Shown in pieces: positions 1 through 11,624 of a stretch of 64,000 bases of DNA. The DNA comes from Hygrocybe punicea. Lineage: Eukaryota > Basidiomycota > Agaricomycetes > Agaricales > Hygrophoraceae. Made by a program: the position numbers and the translations under genes. The notes under the pieces are model-generated. The model was given only the letters and a program-made list of their open reading frames with translations. It did no database searches and had not been told where the DNA came from. Each line of letters opens with the position of its first letter. Position 1 is the first letter of the stretch. The DNA lies in NCBI GenBank assembly GCA_963556145.1, contig OY744471.1, positions 4,953,590-5,017,589 on the forward strand, read 5' to 3'.

Positions 1-178
1 GATAGATGGCGTGCAGTTACTGATGATGGTCTCTTTTTGTCTTTCAGATACGATACGATAAGTGGGATGTGGGAGAGTTCAATATGTATATATATGGCCA
101 CCATCAGGAAATTGAACATGAAATGAGAAAGTCTTATAAGACCTGATCTGATACATCATAAGTAACATCCAGTATCAC
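1..178. other. Unassigned flank before the first hAT element
   Basis: I recognise no gene here. The last eight bases (171-178, AGTATCAC) are the left target-site duplication of the hAT element that follows. Confidence 0.6.
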
Positions 179-3100
179 TAGTGATGTGCAAGGCCCGGCT
201 TCAAGCCGTGGGCCAGCCAAAGCCGGCCCCGAATGGGCCGGGCCAAGCCGGGCCAATGGTCACGGCCTGTGACGGCTTTTGGCCTGGCTGGAGTCCTGAA
301 AAGCCGGAGCCGGGCCGTCAGGCCGCGGCTTTTGTATATATACGAAACCTCAGTTAAGTCCATACGATAGAACTACATCCGCTCAATATAATGCATAGAG
401 GTACTAATAAAACTGAGAAAGAGTCCCAAAAGAAGAACAATGTAATTGACGGTGTTTGGCCATTTCACCATATCGTCCCACGTCTCTGCGATTTAATTCG
501 CCTGCTTCTCCTGGCAAATGCGTCTCTTCTCTACCTCGCCGAAATGTCTCCAATATGCCCCCGTCGGTCTCCTCTTTCGTCTATTTATACTGGCTCTTTG
601 CTCTATATCCCCACCTTTCCAACCCTCAATGATGTCTACCGTCCCTGGCGTAAAACTCCTTGTCAAAAACATTACCACTCTCTCCACGAACTTACCAAAG
701 ACTGTGCCAAATGGAACTGAAGACGACAAGATTTGGGCCGTCATGAACACCGAGGAACAGGAAACAGCGTTCCAGACCTTCAACAAACGCTTCGACGCTC
801 TGTTTGGAGAAGATTGCCGTGATTCAGATGGCCGGCTTCACTATGTTCGCAAGGGCAAGCTTGGGATGGCCCTTATCTGTTCCTACCTTTCCAAGATCAA
901 CTGGTCTGGCTTCCCTCTGGATCTCGTTGAGATCAAACTCCTACGTCTCGTTACTGAACTTAGGCACCTTGGGTAAATGAGAACTTCTCCCTTTACTCTA
1001 TACTAATGATTTCTTAGAGGTTGTGATGCGGATGGACCATCCATACAAGTACCATCCGTCCGAGCACGACCATCACGCCTGACGAATCCCACCACCAAAC
1101 TCAGGGATACCGACAACGCTGAGAAGGCTCAGCTTTCTTTCCAGCGCAAGGCCGTACAAGACTTTCACTCCCGCCAGGCGCGAGACATTCAGCTTTCAGA
1201 AAAGTCCGCTCCTTTGGCCGGTTCCTCTGGCTCCGCTTCGCCTAACACCTCACAACCCAAGCGAGCGCTCTCCACCCTCATTGATGAGGACGACAATGAG
1301 GATGACGATGAGGCCGAATCTGATGAGCAGCCGAGGCCACGTAAGTCTATGAGAAATATGCCGACCTGCTATTAACATTATTACAGCAAAAAAGAAGCGG
1401 GCAACATCTGGGGTGGCATCTAGTTCGCAGCCAAAACTTACCGTGCCCATTGTCATCGAGGAGGACATTGATGATTTCGTTGAAGCTGAAGCGGAATCTG
1501 CGGAATCCACACAACGTAAGTTTCTGATTTTTTGGTGCGCATTTGCTCACAATGTCCTCACTCGCTCACAGGTAACCAGAGGCGGGTCACGCTAGGCAAC
1601 CCAGTAGCTGTTGACGGCGAGGGCTTTCTCGCTGACATTGACGTTCAGGACATTACCAAGGATGGACCCACACGAGAAGAAAAGCGGCGTGATGTGGAAC
1701 ATTTTTTCCACCCACCTGTTGTCAGGGACATCAACGGAAAAACAAAGAAGTTTAGCGCCTGTAAACTGTGCCCGTAAGTCTATTTTTATTTCATACGTTT
1801 TCGCGTCATGATAAATTTTCAGAGGGCAAAAAACTCTTGTTGACGAAATCACAACCTTACGCCGACATCTTGAGGCGCATCATGCAGTAAGTAACATCAT
1901 CCGCTGTGATAATCTAATTATTCAAACTCCCATCATGTTGCACCAGGGGAAATACCGCAAATGGGCCGATTCTGTCAAATTTGAGTCAAAGCTACCAGGC
2001 GACATCAAGAAGCGCAAGCAGGCTGCCGAAGATGTGACCCGTACCCTGGATCGTGATCTCAAACAGAAGGAACTGTCGGAACGAGTCGTGCGGTACTCTG
2101 ACAAGCTCTTTCGTCAGGTTGCAATTGAGTGGCTTGTTGCTACTGACCAGGTAAGTTCACCACTTCTGGCAATATTTGAACAGTGATTTATTCTCATTTT
2201 CAGCCCATACAGGCCCTGGAACACCCGAAATTCCAAGAAATGATTGATGTAGCATCTCGTGCAAAAAATGGTGTCAACATTCCCAATCGGAGAGCAACAC
2301 GAGGCGAAATCAAACGGATGTTTAAGGATCACCTCACGAAATTGAAGGCTAATATGAACGTAAGGTTTCTTATTTCATGGCTCATGTTTGCCTGCTCTCA
2401 TTTATTCTTAGGGTGCCACTGTCACCGGCGAGGTGAACTTAACTTGTGATGCGTGGCAAGCAGGAAATACGGACGGCTATTTCGCAGTAACTGGTCATTG
2501 GATTGAGGAAACATCTCCGACAGTATGGGAACTCAAAAGCAGCCTCCTGGGCTTCACGCGAGTCAACAATGCGCACAACGGCGAACGGCTTGGTCAGGCG
2601 CTTTTTAAGATCGTCAAACGAGTGGGGATAGAGCACAAAGTAAGTAGTTCTCCTTATATTTTCGACTTTTTCTTATGTTAATGGCGGGCCTTGCAGGTCG
2701 GCCATGTGACATGTGATAACGCCTCCAACAACCCCACCACGCTGAAGGAGATGGCTGCGCGACTGATGGCTGCAACGGGAAAGAAGTACAATTGGCGGAA
2801 GAGGAAAATCAAGTATGTCTTAAATTTTCTGTGCTCTCAGTGTCTCATCCTCATCCACAGCTGCCTTGCCCATGTTATCAACCTGGCTACTCAAGCGCTC
2901 ATTTCAGCATACAGCAAGTCTCCGCATTTTGACCCCAAGGCTCCTGAAGCCCATGTCCCGACATGTCGTGACGAAGTAGGATTAATCCGAGCAATTGTAG
3001 TGAAAGTATGTCGTTACAGCTGTCAAATTTCGAGGCATATAGACTATTGATCTTCAGGAACGGTCTTCGGCAAAACGGAAAGAAATGTGGAAGACGATTC

Positions 3101-4725
3101 AAGTCCAGGACAAAGTTTTACGGCCTGTGCAATTGATCCTGGACATGAAGATTCGGTGGTCCTCGACTTACATGATGCTTCACCGGGCGGAAAAAAACAT
3201 GAAGGTCAGTCCACATGACATCAATGTTCATTACTGCTCATTTTTTTGCAGTATGTCGACAGCTTTGTGGATGAGCTACGATGGGAGGAGGGAGACTCCG
3301 CAAAACGTGACAAAATCCGTGAACTGAAGCTCACTGCCGAAGAATGGCAATGTGTCCACCTGTTCCTAGGTCTCCTCGCTGTACGTCTATTCCACCTTGC
3401 ACTCTATTCCTTATTCCTTGCTCATATCGTTGTAGCATGCCGATAATGCCCAACAAGCATTTTCGGCTGACCAAGCCTCCACCCTCCATTTGGCTATCCC
3501 GGCGCTGGAAGCCCTCCACAAGGCTTGGGATTCCCGTGCCAACCGTCCGAAATACAGGCCATTCGCCTCCGCTCTGCAAGTTGCATGTTCCAAGATTGAT
3601 GACTACTACGAAAAGACAACCGATTCACCTGCGTACATTATGGCGATGAGCATGTTCCTGTTCTATTGATGTTGAAACACATGCTCACAATTAATAGTTC
3701 TGGACCCGAACGAGAAAATGGGGTACTTCAAGAAACACTGGTCAGTAGAACTGCAGGAGGATGTGTTGAAATGCACCGAGGAAGTCGTGAGTTTTGTGCA
3801 CCGATTTTCCGTATTGCAGTTGTGATTCTACGGATTTTATTTGCAGTTTAAGGAACGATATTTGTCGTTAGCGGGAGATTTGAATGTGAAGACGGCGGAA
3901 GTGAAAAAGATAAAGAAAATTAGTGTTCTCCTTCGGGAGCTTAGTGACGATGAAGACACTGAAATGAACACAGCTTCCGATCAGCCCGATGATCCCAATC
4001 GGCCATGGTTGAAGCACTTCCGTGCTTACATCGACATCTTGGAGCATGTACCGGAGGGATGGACAACGATTAAGTGGTGGGGGGTGAGTCTGTGTCGACG
4101 CTGCGATTTCTTGATAATTTATGGGCTACTAAATTGTCACACAGCTCAATTGTCACCGCTATCATCCTGCCTGGGCATCACTGGCCCGGGACTACCTTTC
4201 CATCATGGCGTCTTCTGTTTCGAGTGAGCGGGCCTTCTCACAGGGTGGGATAACCATAAGCAAACGCCGTAGCCGCCTCAAGGGGGACATAGTGGAAGCC
4301 TTGCAGTGTGTAAAGTGTGCCGTCCGGCATGATTTGTTATATCGAGAGCCAGCACCATCGTCAATGATGGAGGTGGATGGGGATGGGGACCTCGAGGAGG
4401 ACGACAATGAAGGAGAGTCTTCAGAAAGTGAGGAGAAGGGGTGGGATGAGCTCATTATTGATGATGAGGATGAGATTCCGACTGCCGAGGACTTCGATTG
4501 ATTGTTATGACTGGTCATATCAATACTGATTTTTTTTGGACTCTTTATAGTAAGTTACACTTAAGATATGAATTCAATACAAAAGCCGTGGCCTGGGCCA
4601 AGCCAAGCCGGAGCCAAGCCGGAGCCGTCAGCCACGGCTTGGCCTGAGGTTTGAGAAAGCCGGAGCCCTCTTGGGCCGGGCCAAAGCCGGGGCTTTTGGG
4701 CCAAGCCGGGCCGTGCACATCACTA
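179..4725 (+). mobile_element. Complete autonomous-looking hAT DNA transposon
   Basis: The element starts TAGTGATGTGCA (179-190) and ends with the exact inverse TGCACATCACTA (4714-4725). It is flanked by a perfect 8-bp duplication AGTATCAC (171-178 and 4726-4733), the hallmark of hAT transposition. Both subterminal regions (about 195-340 and 4580-4715) are packed with GGCCGGGCC/AAGCCGG repeats, a plausible transposase-binding array. The body holds one spliced plus-strand transposase gene with a hAT dimerisation domain. Perfect TSDs and termini suggest a recent insertion. Activity is inferred, not shown. Confidence 0.93.
629..4501 (+). CDS. hAT transposase, about 16 exons
   Basis: The predicted product is the transposase of the surrounding element, which would cut at the terminal repeats in the nucleus. 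I start at the ATG pair at 629/632, where the reading becomes protein-like. Introns of about 45-70 nt with GTAAGT-type donors and CAG/TAG acceptors separate exons at roughly 629-972, 1018-1340, 1387-1515, 1572-1773, 1823-1886, 1947-2150, 2204-2359, 2412-2639, 2697-2812, 2861-3005, 3058-3204, 3252-3380, 3436-3650, 3700-3788, 3847-4083 and 4145-4501. A BED-like zinc finger spans exons 4-5 (CKLC, then HLEAHH). The last exons carry the hAT dimerisation block, including the motif SLARDYLSIMASSVSSERAF. The C-terminus is very acidic. I saw no stop within the inferred exons. The junction near 3650-3700 lacks an obvious canonical donor and is the weakest. Confidence 0.85.
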
Positions 4726-4733
4726 AGTATCAC

Positions 4734-5344
4734 TATGATGACAGCCAGGTCAACTCAGATAATTTATGGTTACCTAGATGAAAATACATCACATCAAGCA
4801 TATTGATGTCAATGTAGCATTAGTTGCCAACAATGTCTTGACCACTAATTCTGGTATTCATTGGTAACCAATGATATTAGAATATCTGTTATTGACTAAT
4901 AGGAGGGGAAAAAATTCTGCCTTTTAACCATTGTCTTTCTCATTCACTTATCTTATAATGGTCTCATGTTAAATCTTCTTGGAATTTATCTGATGTTATC
5001 TCAAGGTCTTAGAATTAATTTTATCTAATCTTATCTCAAGGTCTTGGAAGTTTATCTTATCTCACTTATTGTCTTATTGTCCAATTTGAATGCTTAATAT
5101 AAGTGTAAGGATGAAAAATTGAGACATGAACAAGATTTTGTATTTTGTTCAACCCACAGGTGTGCAGCCAAATAGTGCCAACATATGTGTACATATTTAT
5201 ACAGACTCCAGGTACAAGAAAGATAGTTACTTGCCAATGGAATGCCAAATCTCAACAGTGTGACCATGCATAGATTTTAATATATCACCACATACAAAAT
5301 GATTCCAGTCTTGCAATACCTCTGAGAAGAATTCATCATCTTAA
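4734..5344. other. AT-rich intergenic stretch
   Basis: I see no gene. The stretch is AT-rich, with a locally duplicated phrase around 5000-5060 (TCTCAAGGTCTT repeats). Confidence 0.5.
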
Positions 5345-5697
5345 CATCAGAATTACATGACATGATCTTAGAATATCAATGTGATAGCTATAGGAATAGT
5401 GTGACAATATTGTTATCAGAATTACATGACATGATCTTAGAATATCAATGTGATAGCTATAGGAATAGTGTGACAATATTGTTATCAGAATTACATGACA
5501 TGATCTTAAAATATCAATGTGATAGCTACAGGAATAGTGTGACAATATTGTTATCAGAATTACATGACTTTATCTTAAAATATCAATGTGTTAGCTACAG
5601 GAATAGTGTGACAATATTGTTGTCAGAATTACATGACTTGATATTAAAATATCAATGTGATAGCTACAGGAATAGTATGACAATATTGTTATCAGAG
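5345..5697. repeat. 69-bp minisatellite, about five copies
   Basis: The phrase beginning CAGAATTACATGAC recurs every 69 bp, five times, with few substitutions. Because 69 is a multiple of three, the array is open on both strands and yields 23-residue protein repeats. I treat these as a consequence of the period, not as a gene. Confidence 0.9.
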
Positions 5698-6149
5698 TTC
5701 TAAATGGTGATAAGCTTATATATCACTAGATCACATGATATCAGTCAGCTATCTGTTGATAAGATCTGTCTGGAAATCCCTGTGTCTCCACGTTTTCCTG
5801 ATGACTTGATTGTATTGTGAGTGAATATAAAAGGTTTCGAATCCAATAGCCTTTCCACCAAGGCCAGTATTACTACCATACTTATTAGCTTTGCAGTGAC
5901 TTCAAGGCTCCACTCTCCATCAAGAATTGCTCTAGTACTTATCCATACTACTAGCTTCGTATTTAACGGAGCTCTCGATCAGTTTATATAGCGCTGGCAG
6001 TTGGTGGCGCCGGACCCTGACCTTCGCCGATATCAGTCGTATTCTATCTACTCCACTATCACTATGGCCTTGTTCGGTTCAGGACAGTATCAATGCTATA
6101 TATTGGCCAACAACTCCCCTAGTCCGACTCGATACGACTCTTCCACGTC
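5698..6149 (+). promoter_or_regulatory. Probable 5' region of the DUF2235 gene
   Basis: A TATAAAA motif lies at 5826-5832, about 320 bp before the chosen ATG at 6150, leaving room for a leader. No other feature is seen in this interval. Promoter function is inference. Confidence 0.35.
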
Positions 6150-8082
6150 ATGTCCGAGTCACGAATAAACCAATGGGAAGGCAAGATCATACCGTCAGAT
6201 CATTCATCTAACGGGCGGAATCTTATCATGTGCTTCGACGGCACAGGTGATGTATGGTGAACCCCGCTTGCCCAAAAGTCTGCAGTTTACTAACCTGCCC
6301 GGTCTTGTAGGAATTCGATGCGGATGCACGTATAACATCGTTTGATTTTAAACTCGACTCAACGTTGGCTGTAGAATTCCAATGTTGTTCAATTTTGCGA
6401 AATATTGAGGAAAGATGATTATACGAAACAACTGGTCTACTACCAATCAGGTATCGGGACGTACACAAGTCCACAGGTCACTCCAATCATGAAAAAAATT
6501 TCGAAGGTTCCCTGCCTTACTTTCTCATTTCAGATCTGTTGCTCAAAGCTAAACTACAGATTGTTGACCTGGCGATTGCTTGGGATCTTGACGCTCATGT
6601 CATGGGTAAGCTCTTATTGACAGCAAGTTTTGCCTTTCATCTATCTGAGTTCGTTAATTAGATGGATATGAGTTTCTCATGCAGAATTGTAAAGTAGCTA
6701 TCATTCCGTTCTCTTAGTTTTTTATTGACCCTCCCTGGGTATCAGACAAGAGTGGTGACCGTATCTGTATCTTTGGCTTTAGTCGAGGTGGATACACTGC
6801 ACGAGGGTTGGCTGCTATGATCCACAAAGTTGGAATTCTCCCAAGAGGAAATCGACAGCAAATCCCTTTTGCATACAAGTTGTATAAACGTTCCGACCAA
6901 TTTGGATGGCGCCAGGCAGTTGTTTTCAAGAGAACATTCAGCGTTCCCGTGAAGTACATCGAATTCGTGGGTGTCTGGTAAGAGCAACCCCTTGAATTAA
7001 AATAAAGAAGCACTCATATTTTTGCGTTGTTGAACAAGGGATACCGTTGCTTCTGTTGCACACAATATCCCCTTCACTTCGTCCAATGTGGCAATCCGCA
7101 CTTTTCGCCATGCCCTTTCTCTCGATGAGCGTAGAGCCAAATTCAAATGCAACATATGGACTCGCCCGACGGCGATTGAATCCAGGCTAGAGACAGCAGA
7201 TGTCACGAAACAACCTGTCATTGCGGGCAACGTCCAGAACACCTCTGCCTTCGAAGATCATACCCAAGAGAACGCACAGAGCGGGACGTCCGATGATAAT
7301 CTGCCTCAACCCCTTTGCCTTCGACAAGTAAGCAAAGGCTCGGAACCCATCATGCCGACAGATGTCCGCGAGGTTTGGTTTGCAGGTTGTCACTGCGGTG
7401 TGTTCCATTCCCATTCCCCCCTTCCCTGTCGCTCTCGCAACAGCTGATATCGCACGAATGCCTTCAAGACGTCGGTGGCGGGTCTGTCAGCAACGATGAA
7501 CCTAATGCCCTTGCCCGCATTTCATTGCGCTGGATGATTCGTGAATGCTTCAAGACTAATTCCGGGATTATGTTTGACGCTGCAAAATTGTGTCGCTTCG
7601 GACTTGACCCTGCAAGGCTCTCCCCAAATGTCCTTCCGAGACTGGATCGCCTGCCTGCCATCGGAAGGAAAATTCGCAGTATTGGTGGCGAACAACCGAA
7701 ATTATACGATCAACAGGAATGGTCAGAGGAGGTGGAAGAGCTCGAGGATGCACTCTCTCCGGTCTATGATCAACTTTCCATGAAGAAGTGGTGGTGGATC
7801 TTGGAGTATTTGCCTATGAGACAACGTTATCAGAAAGATAATGGGATTTGGGTTTCCGAACTGAGGTTTGTAAATGTTTTTCGTATCCGTTTCTTGGCGC
7901 ATTTCTGATCGCACGTCATTCGCAGTCTGAATCGTGGTAGCCCTCGGAAAATTAATCAACGATACGTCAATATGCACCGTAGCGTCAAGACCAGGCTTGA
8001 GGCAGAGTATGAAAATGGGAAGGGGAGATACGCGCCGAGAGCTTTGACTGCTCCTGATGACCAAATTATTTATGTTGATTGA
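6150..8082 (+). CDS. DUF2235-domain alpha/beta hydrolase, spliced
   Basis: The product belongs to the DUF2235 family (PF09994), serine alpha/beta hydrolases related to T6SS phospholipase effectors; the substrate in fungi is unknown. I chose the ATG at 6150 because it leads into the family start NGRNLIMCFDGTG. Later motifs in order are QLVYYQSGIGTYT (about 6425), DLAIAWDLDAHVM (about 6572), the nucleophile elbow CIFGFSRGGYTARG (about 6770) with Ser as catalytic candidate, FVGVWDTVASV (about 6965/7040), and WFAGCHCDVGGGS (about 7375/7470) before a C-terminal domain ending VD at 8079. Introns are short. The second junction gives the best family match only with a GC-AG intron starting near 6328 (a non-canonical donor), so the first two or three exon borders are uncertain. 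No inactivating stop was seen under this model. Confidence 0.85.
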
Positions 8083-8702
8083 TTATTGTTCTTGTCACAT
8101 GACTTGGCGGTTGTAACAAATATAATCAATTCTGCATGGATTAACATGAAATTTGAAATGGAAGTTGTTATATATATTGTCTTGGTGTTGGTGGTGTAAA
8201 ATAGTCCTGCTTCATGAAGTTCACATTTTAGGTGATTTTCACAGTAATCCCTGTCCTGTTCAGCAAACCTGAGAAGATGGTTTGCAGTGCCCCAGTTCAT
8301 CTCCACTAACTCTTGCAGCTTCTCAGTAGTGCGAACAGCAAGGAGGTCATCTAGCCAGATAATCCCTTTGGCATGCAGCATATCTGCATATTGTGTGTAG
8401 TTGAGGTTGTCCTGACCACAGTCTTCATGCTGGTCAATAGATGTAAGCCAGGAAGCAATAGTTGGGTACTTGATTAGAGGTTGAGCATTGGTTGGAGGTA
8501 TAGAGGCCAAATCACCACGTTCAGATGCATTAGGTGATCCAGTATTTTCTGAAGCAGCTGGCACCATCATTGAGGCCATCCTGGTGGTGGGTATGGGTAT
8601 GGGGCTGCCATGGAGGCATGTACATGTTATTTGCTGGTGGCCATTGTGCATTACTGACTTTCTTGATAGCAAGCTGATTCCCATACTTTCAGGAAGATTC
8701 AA
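8070..8702 (-). CDS. Hypothetical protein with SAM-like segment
   Basis: An uninterrupted 210-codon minus-strand frame. The middle (about residues 75-155) reads like the helical SAM-type module seen in many multi-copy basidiomycete ORFs, with phrases such as IASWLTSIDQ, LNYTQYADMLHAKGI and MNWGTANHLLRFAEQD. Before it lies a low-complexity Pro/Ser/Thr stretch. The reported start is a non-ATG codon, and the frame runs almost up to the hAT insertion at 8713, so the gene is probably broken at its 5' side. Its 3' end overlaps the tail of the DUF2235 gene in opposite orientation. I cannot give a function. Confidence 0.5.
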   Translation of the reverse strand: MNLPESMGISLLSRKSVMHNGHQQITCTCLHGSPIPIPTTRMASMMVPAASENTGSPNASERGDLASIPPTNAQPLIKYPTIASWLTSIDQHEDCGQDNLNYTQYADMLHAKGIIWLDDLLAVRTTEKLQELVEMNWGTANHLLRFAEQDRDYCENHLKCELHEAGLFYTTNTKTIYITTSISNFMLIHAELIIFVTTAKSCDKNNNQST

Positions 8703-9085
8703 CTTGTTGGGGTAGTGTTGGGGAAGTTCGGTCTCAGACTGACCAAACCAGGTTTAGACCGAACCAAAACCACTGGTTTTGGTTTTGGTTTGGGAATTTC
8801 TAGTGGAGACTGAACCATTCAGTCTCAGTTTGGGAGATTTGGCCGCAGGCCAAAACAGTTTCAAACTCAGTTTGAACTGCAAACCGACAGTCCCAAGTCG
8901 GCTACTTGGCTGACTTCAAAAGTCACCCAAAGACACCAACCCCCACCAATAGCACCCCTGATGTACACCAAACAAGGATGATGGAGCACCCAAGGTCAAC
9001 AAAATGGGTGGCAGGGTACTCCCTGCCACCCGTGTATGTTTTTTATTTTTACTTAACTAATGCATTAACAAATTACAGGTTGATG

Positions 9086-9120
9086 CACCACCACCACCAC
9101 CACCACCACCACCACCACCA
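9086..9120. repeat. (CAC)n microsatellite
   Basis: An uninterrupted CAC/ACC triplet run inside the hAT element. It produces poly-His or poly-Gly in translated frames and is not a coding signal. Confidence 0.9.
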
Positions 9121-9178
9121 TGATGGCCACAAAGGCACAGCACAGGTATACCGCAGGTCAGAATTCCTGACTCCAGAC

Positions 9179-9929
9179 TAGTGATGGACAGGTTCGGTTT
9201 GGTCCGGTTCAGGCCAAAAAAATCCGAACCTTGAACCAAACCTAAGGTTCAGTTCAGTCAATACACTGAACCTTGAACTGAACCTTAGGTTCAGGTTCAA
9301 ACAGGTTCAGTTCAGGTTCACCCTGATCTGAACCCTGAACCAAACCTGTAAGGGTATCATAGGGCTAGATTACATTTTTATTCAGTATAAAGGCCTTTAT
9401 TTTATGCCTTGTAGTTATATAGCATGAAAAAAGGTTCCTTTAGCAGCAAATTGTCTGTATTACTGTACATTTGTATCATTTAAAGCTAAAATGATCAAGA
9501 AATTAAGCTTATCAGCTTCAATATTGCAGCTGTAGTACTTAAAAATAATGATAATATAATACATCACACATACTTGAGGCTTACCTTGGCACAATCCTCA
9601 GATATTATACCAACTTATCCCTGACAAATCCAGGGCTCAAACCCCCTGAGGGAGAGTGGCAGGATTTAACAGGAAGTTGTTAGCTACAATAAGAGAAAAG
9701 TGATCATGTTTCTTCTGAAAATTAGGCAAAATTATATCACATTTGTTAAAGTTTAGGTTCAGGTTCAAACCAGTTCAAACCAGATTCACAGAATTTCCCC
9801 CCTGCCTGAACCTTGAACTGAACCTCAGGTTCGGTTCAGGCTGAAGCTTGAACCTGAACCCTAATTCAGGTTCAGTTCAGTTTGGTTCAGGTCCAAACCT
9901 TGGTTCAGAACCAAACCTATCCATCACTA
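9179..9929. mobile_element. 751-bp hAT MITE with TAGTGATGG ends
   Basis: Ends are TAGTGATGGACAGGTT and its near-inverse AACCTATCCATCACTA, with a perfect TSD CTCCAGAC (9171-9178, 9930-9937). The subterminal regions are dense in GGTTCAG/CTGAACC repeats on both sides, and the centre is AT-rich. The first bases match the terminal repeat of the complete hAT at 179-4725 (TAGTGATG), so that transposase could be the source; this is inference. Confidence 0.88.
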
Positions 9930-10025
9930 CTCCAGACCCATATCCATGGAACCCGTACCCTCTCCAATGACGGGTACACACTGTACCTGTTATTTGCAGG
10001 TACCTGCTGTGTTCCATCCTAACAA

Positions 10026-10346
10026 CCTTGCAAAGAACAGGGATGCATCAATTGACACGCTCCATCTGTTTTTGCAAGGTTGGGTTGGGGCCAGGGACTT
10101 TCCATGGCCGTCTGTGCATGCTACCTACCTCACAAAGAATGGGGATGCATCAATTGACGTGCCCTGTCTGTTTTCGCAAGGTTGGACTGGGGCTGGGGAC
10201 TTTCCATGGGCTTCTGCACGTGCTGACTACCTCGCGAAGAATGGGGGCACATCAATTGATGTGCCCTATCTGTTTTCATGAGGTTGGATGGGGCCAGGCC
10301 ACCGGGGATGTTCCATGGGCATCCGCATGTCAATTGACGTGGCTGG
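10026..10346. repeat. 102-bp tandem repeat, about three units
   Basis: Three units of about 102 bp (34 codons) start at about 10026, 10128 and 10230. Each opens with a 54-bp palindrome around ATCAATTGAY and continues with a phrase containing CCATGG. A fourth, partial unit ends near 10346. Confidence 0.85.
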
Positions 10347-10586
10347 GGCATGTTCGCGAGGTGGGACTTTTGTTGCTGTGTCTGTCTTTGTTGTCGCCTC
10401 GTACATTTGCCTCGTTAGCTGATGTCGTTGGGACTGGATTTGGGGGGACATACCTGGGCTGGTAGGTGGGTGCACCACCCTCCCAGCTTTCCTTTCCATC
10501 TTTGTCATTGCTGTCGCAACTTTGGTGGTCCGTTTTGGCATGGGCGTTGTCGTGGTTGTCATTGTCATTGTTGTTCATGGGTTTTC

Positions 10587-10617
<31 letters not shown>

Positions 10618-10618
10618 G
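10587..10618. repeat. (TTG)n microsatellite
   Basis: A TTG triplet run inside the nested hAT-like element. Confidence 0.85.
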
Positions 10619-11624
10619 TTTGCGCTTGTCACGGTTGTGGTGGTAGCAAATATCATGTGAACTTAGCAAAAGTAAAGAAAATCATGTGAAAATAAAGTAA
10701 ATAACAAAGAAAAAACATACCTGGGGCTTGGGTTGACAGACCCATGAAAACCCATCACCCATGGATAATGGGTACGGTTTTGACATGGTGTGCAAACTAC
10801 AACACCGTACCCAAACTGGCATTACTTGTTTTGGAATAACCATGGGTAAACCCCTACCCATGCTATGCCTTGATGGCGACAACCACGACAGCAGCCATCA
10901 ACGCCACACTGGACACACCAATGCCTCCAATGTGCATGTGTGCAAATGAAGGTGAACGGGGTGGATTGGGGCAGAACAAGCAGTGGGGGGTGGATGCACC
11001 ACCCCCACTGCTTCATGGTATGTTCTTTTTCATCAAATTTTTTCATTGATTTTATTCTCATAATACAGAACACGACACTGCACCACCACCACACCATCGT
11101 CACCATCACCACCACCATCACCACTACGCAACCACCAAAAACAGCCAGCAGGTTTGACCTGCCCATCATTGCGTGCACAATGCATATGACACATCTGGAC
11201 ACCACCACCACCACCTGGATGCAACCAAGGTGGAATGCACACATTGTACACATGCATTTTGCCAGGACTGGGCCTTGCAGCACCCTACTCCCAAATCCCA
11301 CCTCATGATGAGGCTGGCCACATCAATTGATGTGTGTGGCTCTCTTGCGAGGTCAGAAATGGAGCAGGGCAACTCACCTGCCCCGCAATCCCACCTCACA
11401 AAGACACTGGCTATGTCAACTGACATGTGCAGCTCTCGTGAGGTGAATATGCAACAGTCTCAGTTTAAACTGAGTTTGGACCAAACCAAACTGATCAAAA
11501 TGGTTTCGATCGGTTTCGGTCTGGTTTCTGGAAATCTTGGCAGAAACCGAACCATTTGGTCTTGGTTTGGGCAAAAAAGGCCCCAAACCAGACCAAACTG
11601 AACTTCCCCAACACTATGTTGGGG

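Larger units (their letters stand above)
9130..10871. mobile_element. Nested hAT-like element, AAGGC-terminus family
   Basis: Flanks GATGGCCA (9122-9129) and GATGGCGA (10872-10879) agree at 7 of 8 positions. The ends read CAAAGGCA and ATGCCTT, and the shared interior phrase GTATACCGCAGGTC matches the element at 13152-14154. After subtracting the nested 751-bp insertion, its length is about 990 bp, close to the 1003 bp of that relative. The left end is less certain than the right. Confidence 0.6.
8713..11616. mobile_element. Non-autonomous hAT element, TAGTGTTGGGG family, copy 1
   Basis: Termini are TAGTGTTGGGGAAGTTC (8713) and its inverse ending AACTTCCCCAACACTA (11616). The flanking 8-bp duplication TGTTGGGG (8705-8712, 11617-11624) is perfect. 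Subterminal regions are rich in GGTTT/AAACC phrases. No transposase is present. It contains a nested element (9130-10871), which in turn holds another (9179-9929). A second copy of the family lies at 27827-29562. Confidence 0.9.

Noticed and set aside
52..362. Small ORFs in the GGCC-rich left end of the hAT element
   Set aside because: Low-complexity subterminal repeats explain them.
5345..5697. CRISPR-like array
   Set aside because: Repeat units are contiguous with no unique spacers, and the genome is eukaryotic.
5362..5703. Repeat protein of 23-residue units
   Set aside because: It is a consequence of a 69-bp tandem repeat, and the opposite strand is equally open.
9057..9239. Poly-Gly and poly-His frames around 9057-9239
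   Set aside because: They are translations of the (CAC)n microsatellite inside a transposon.
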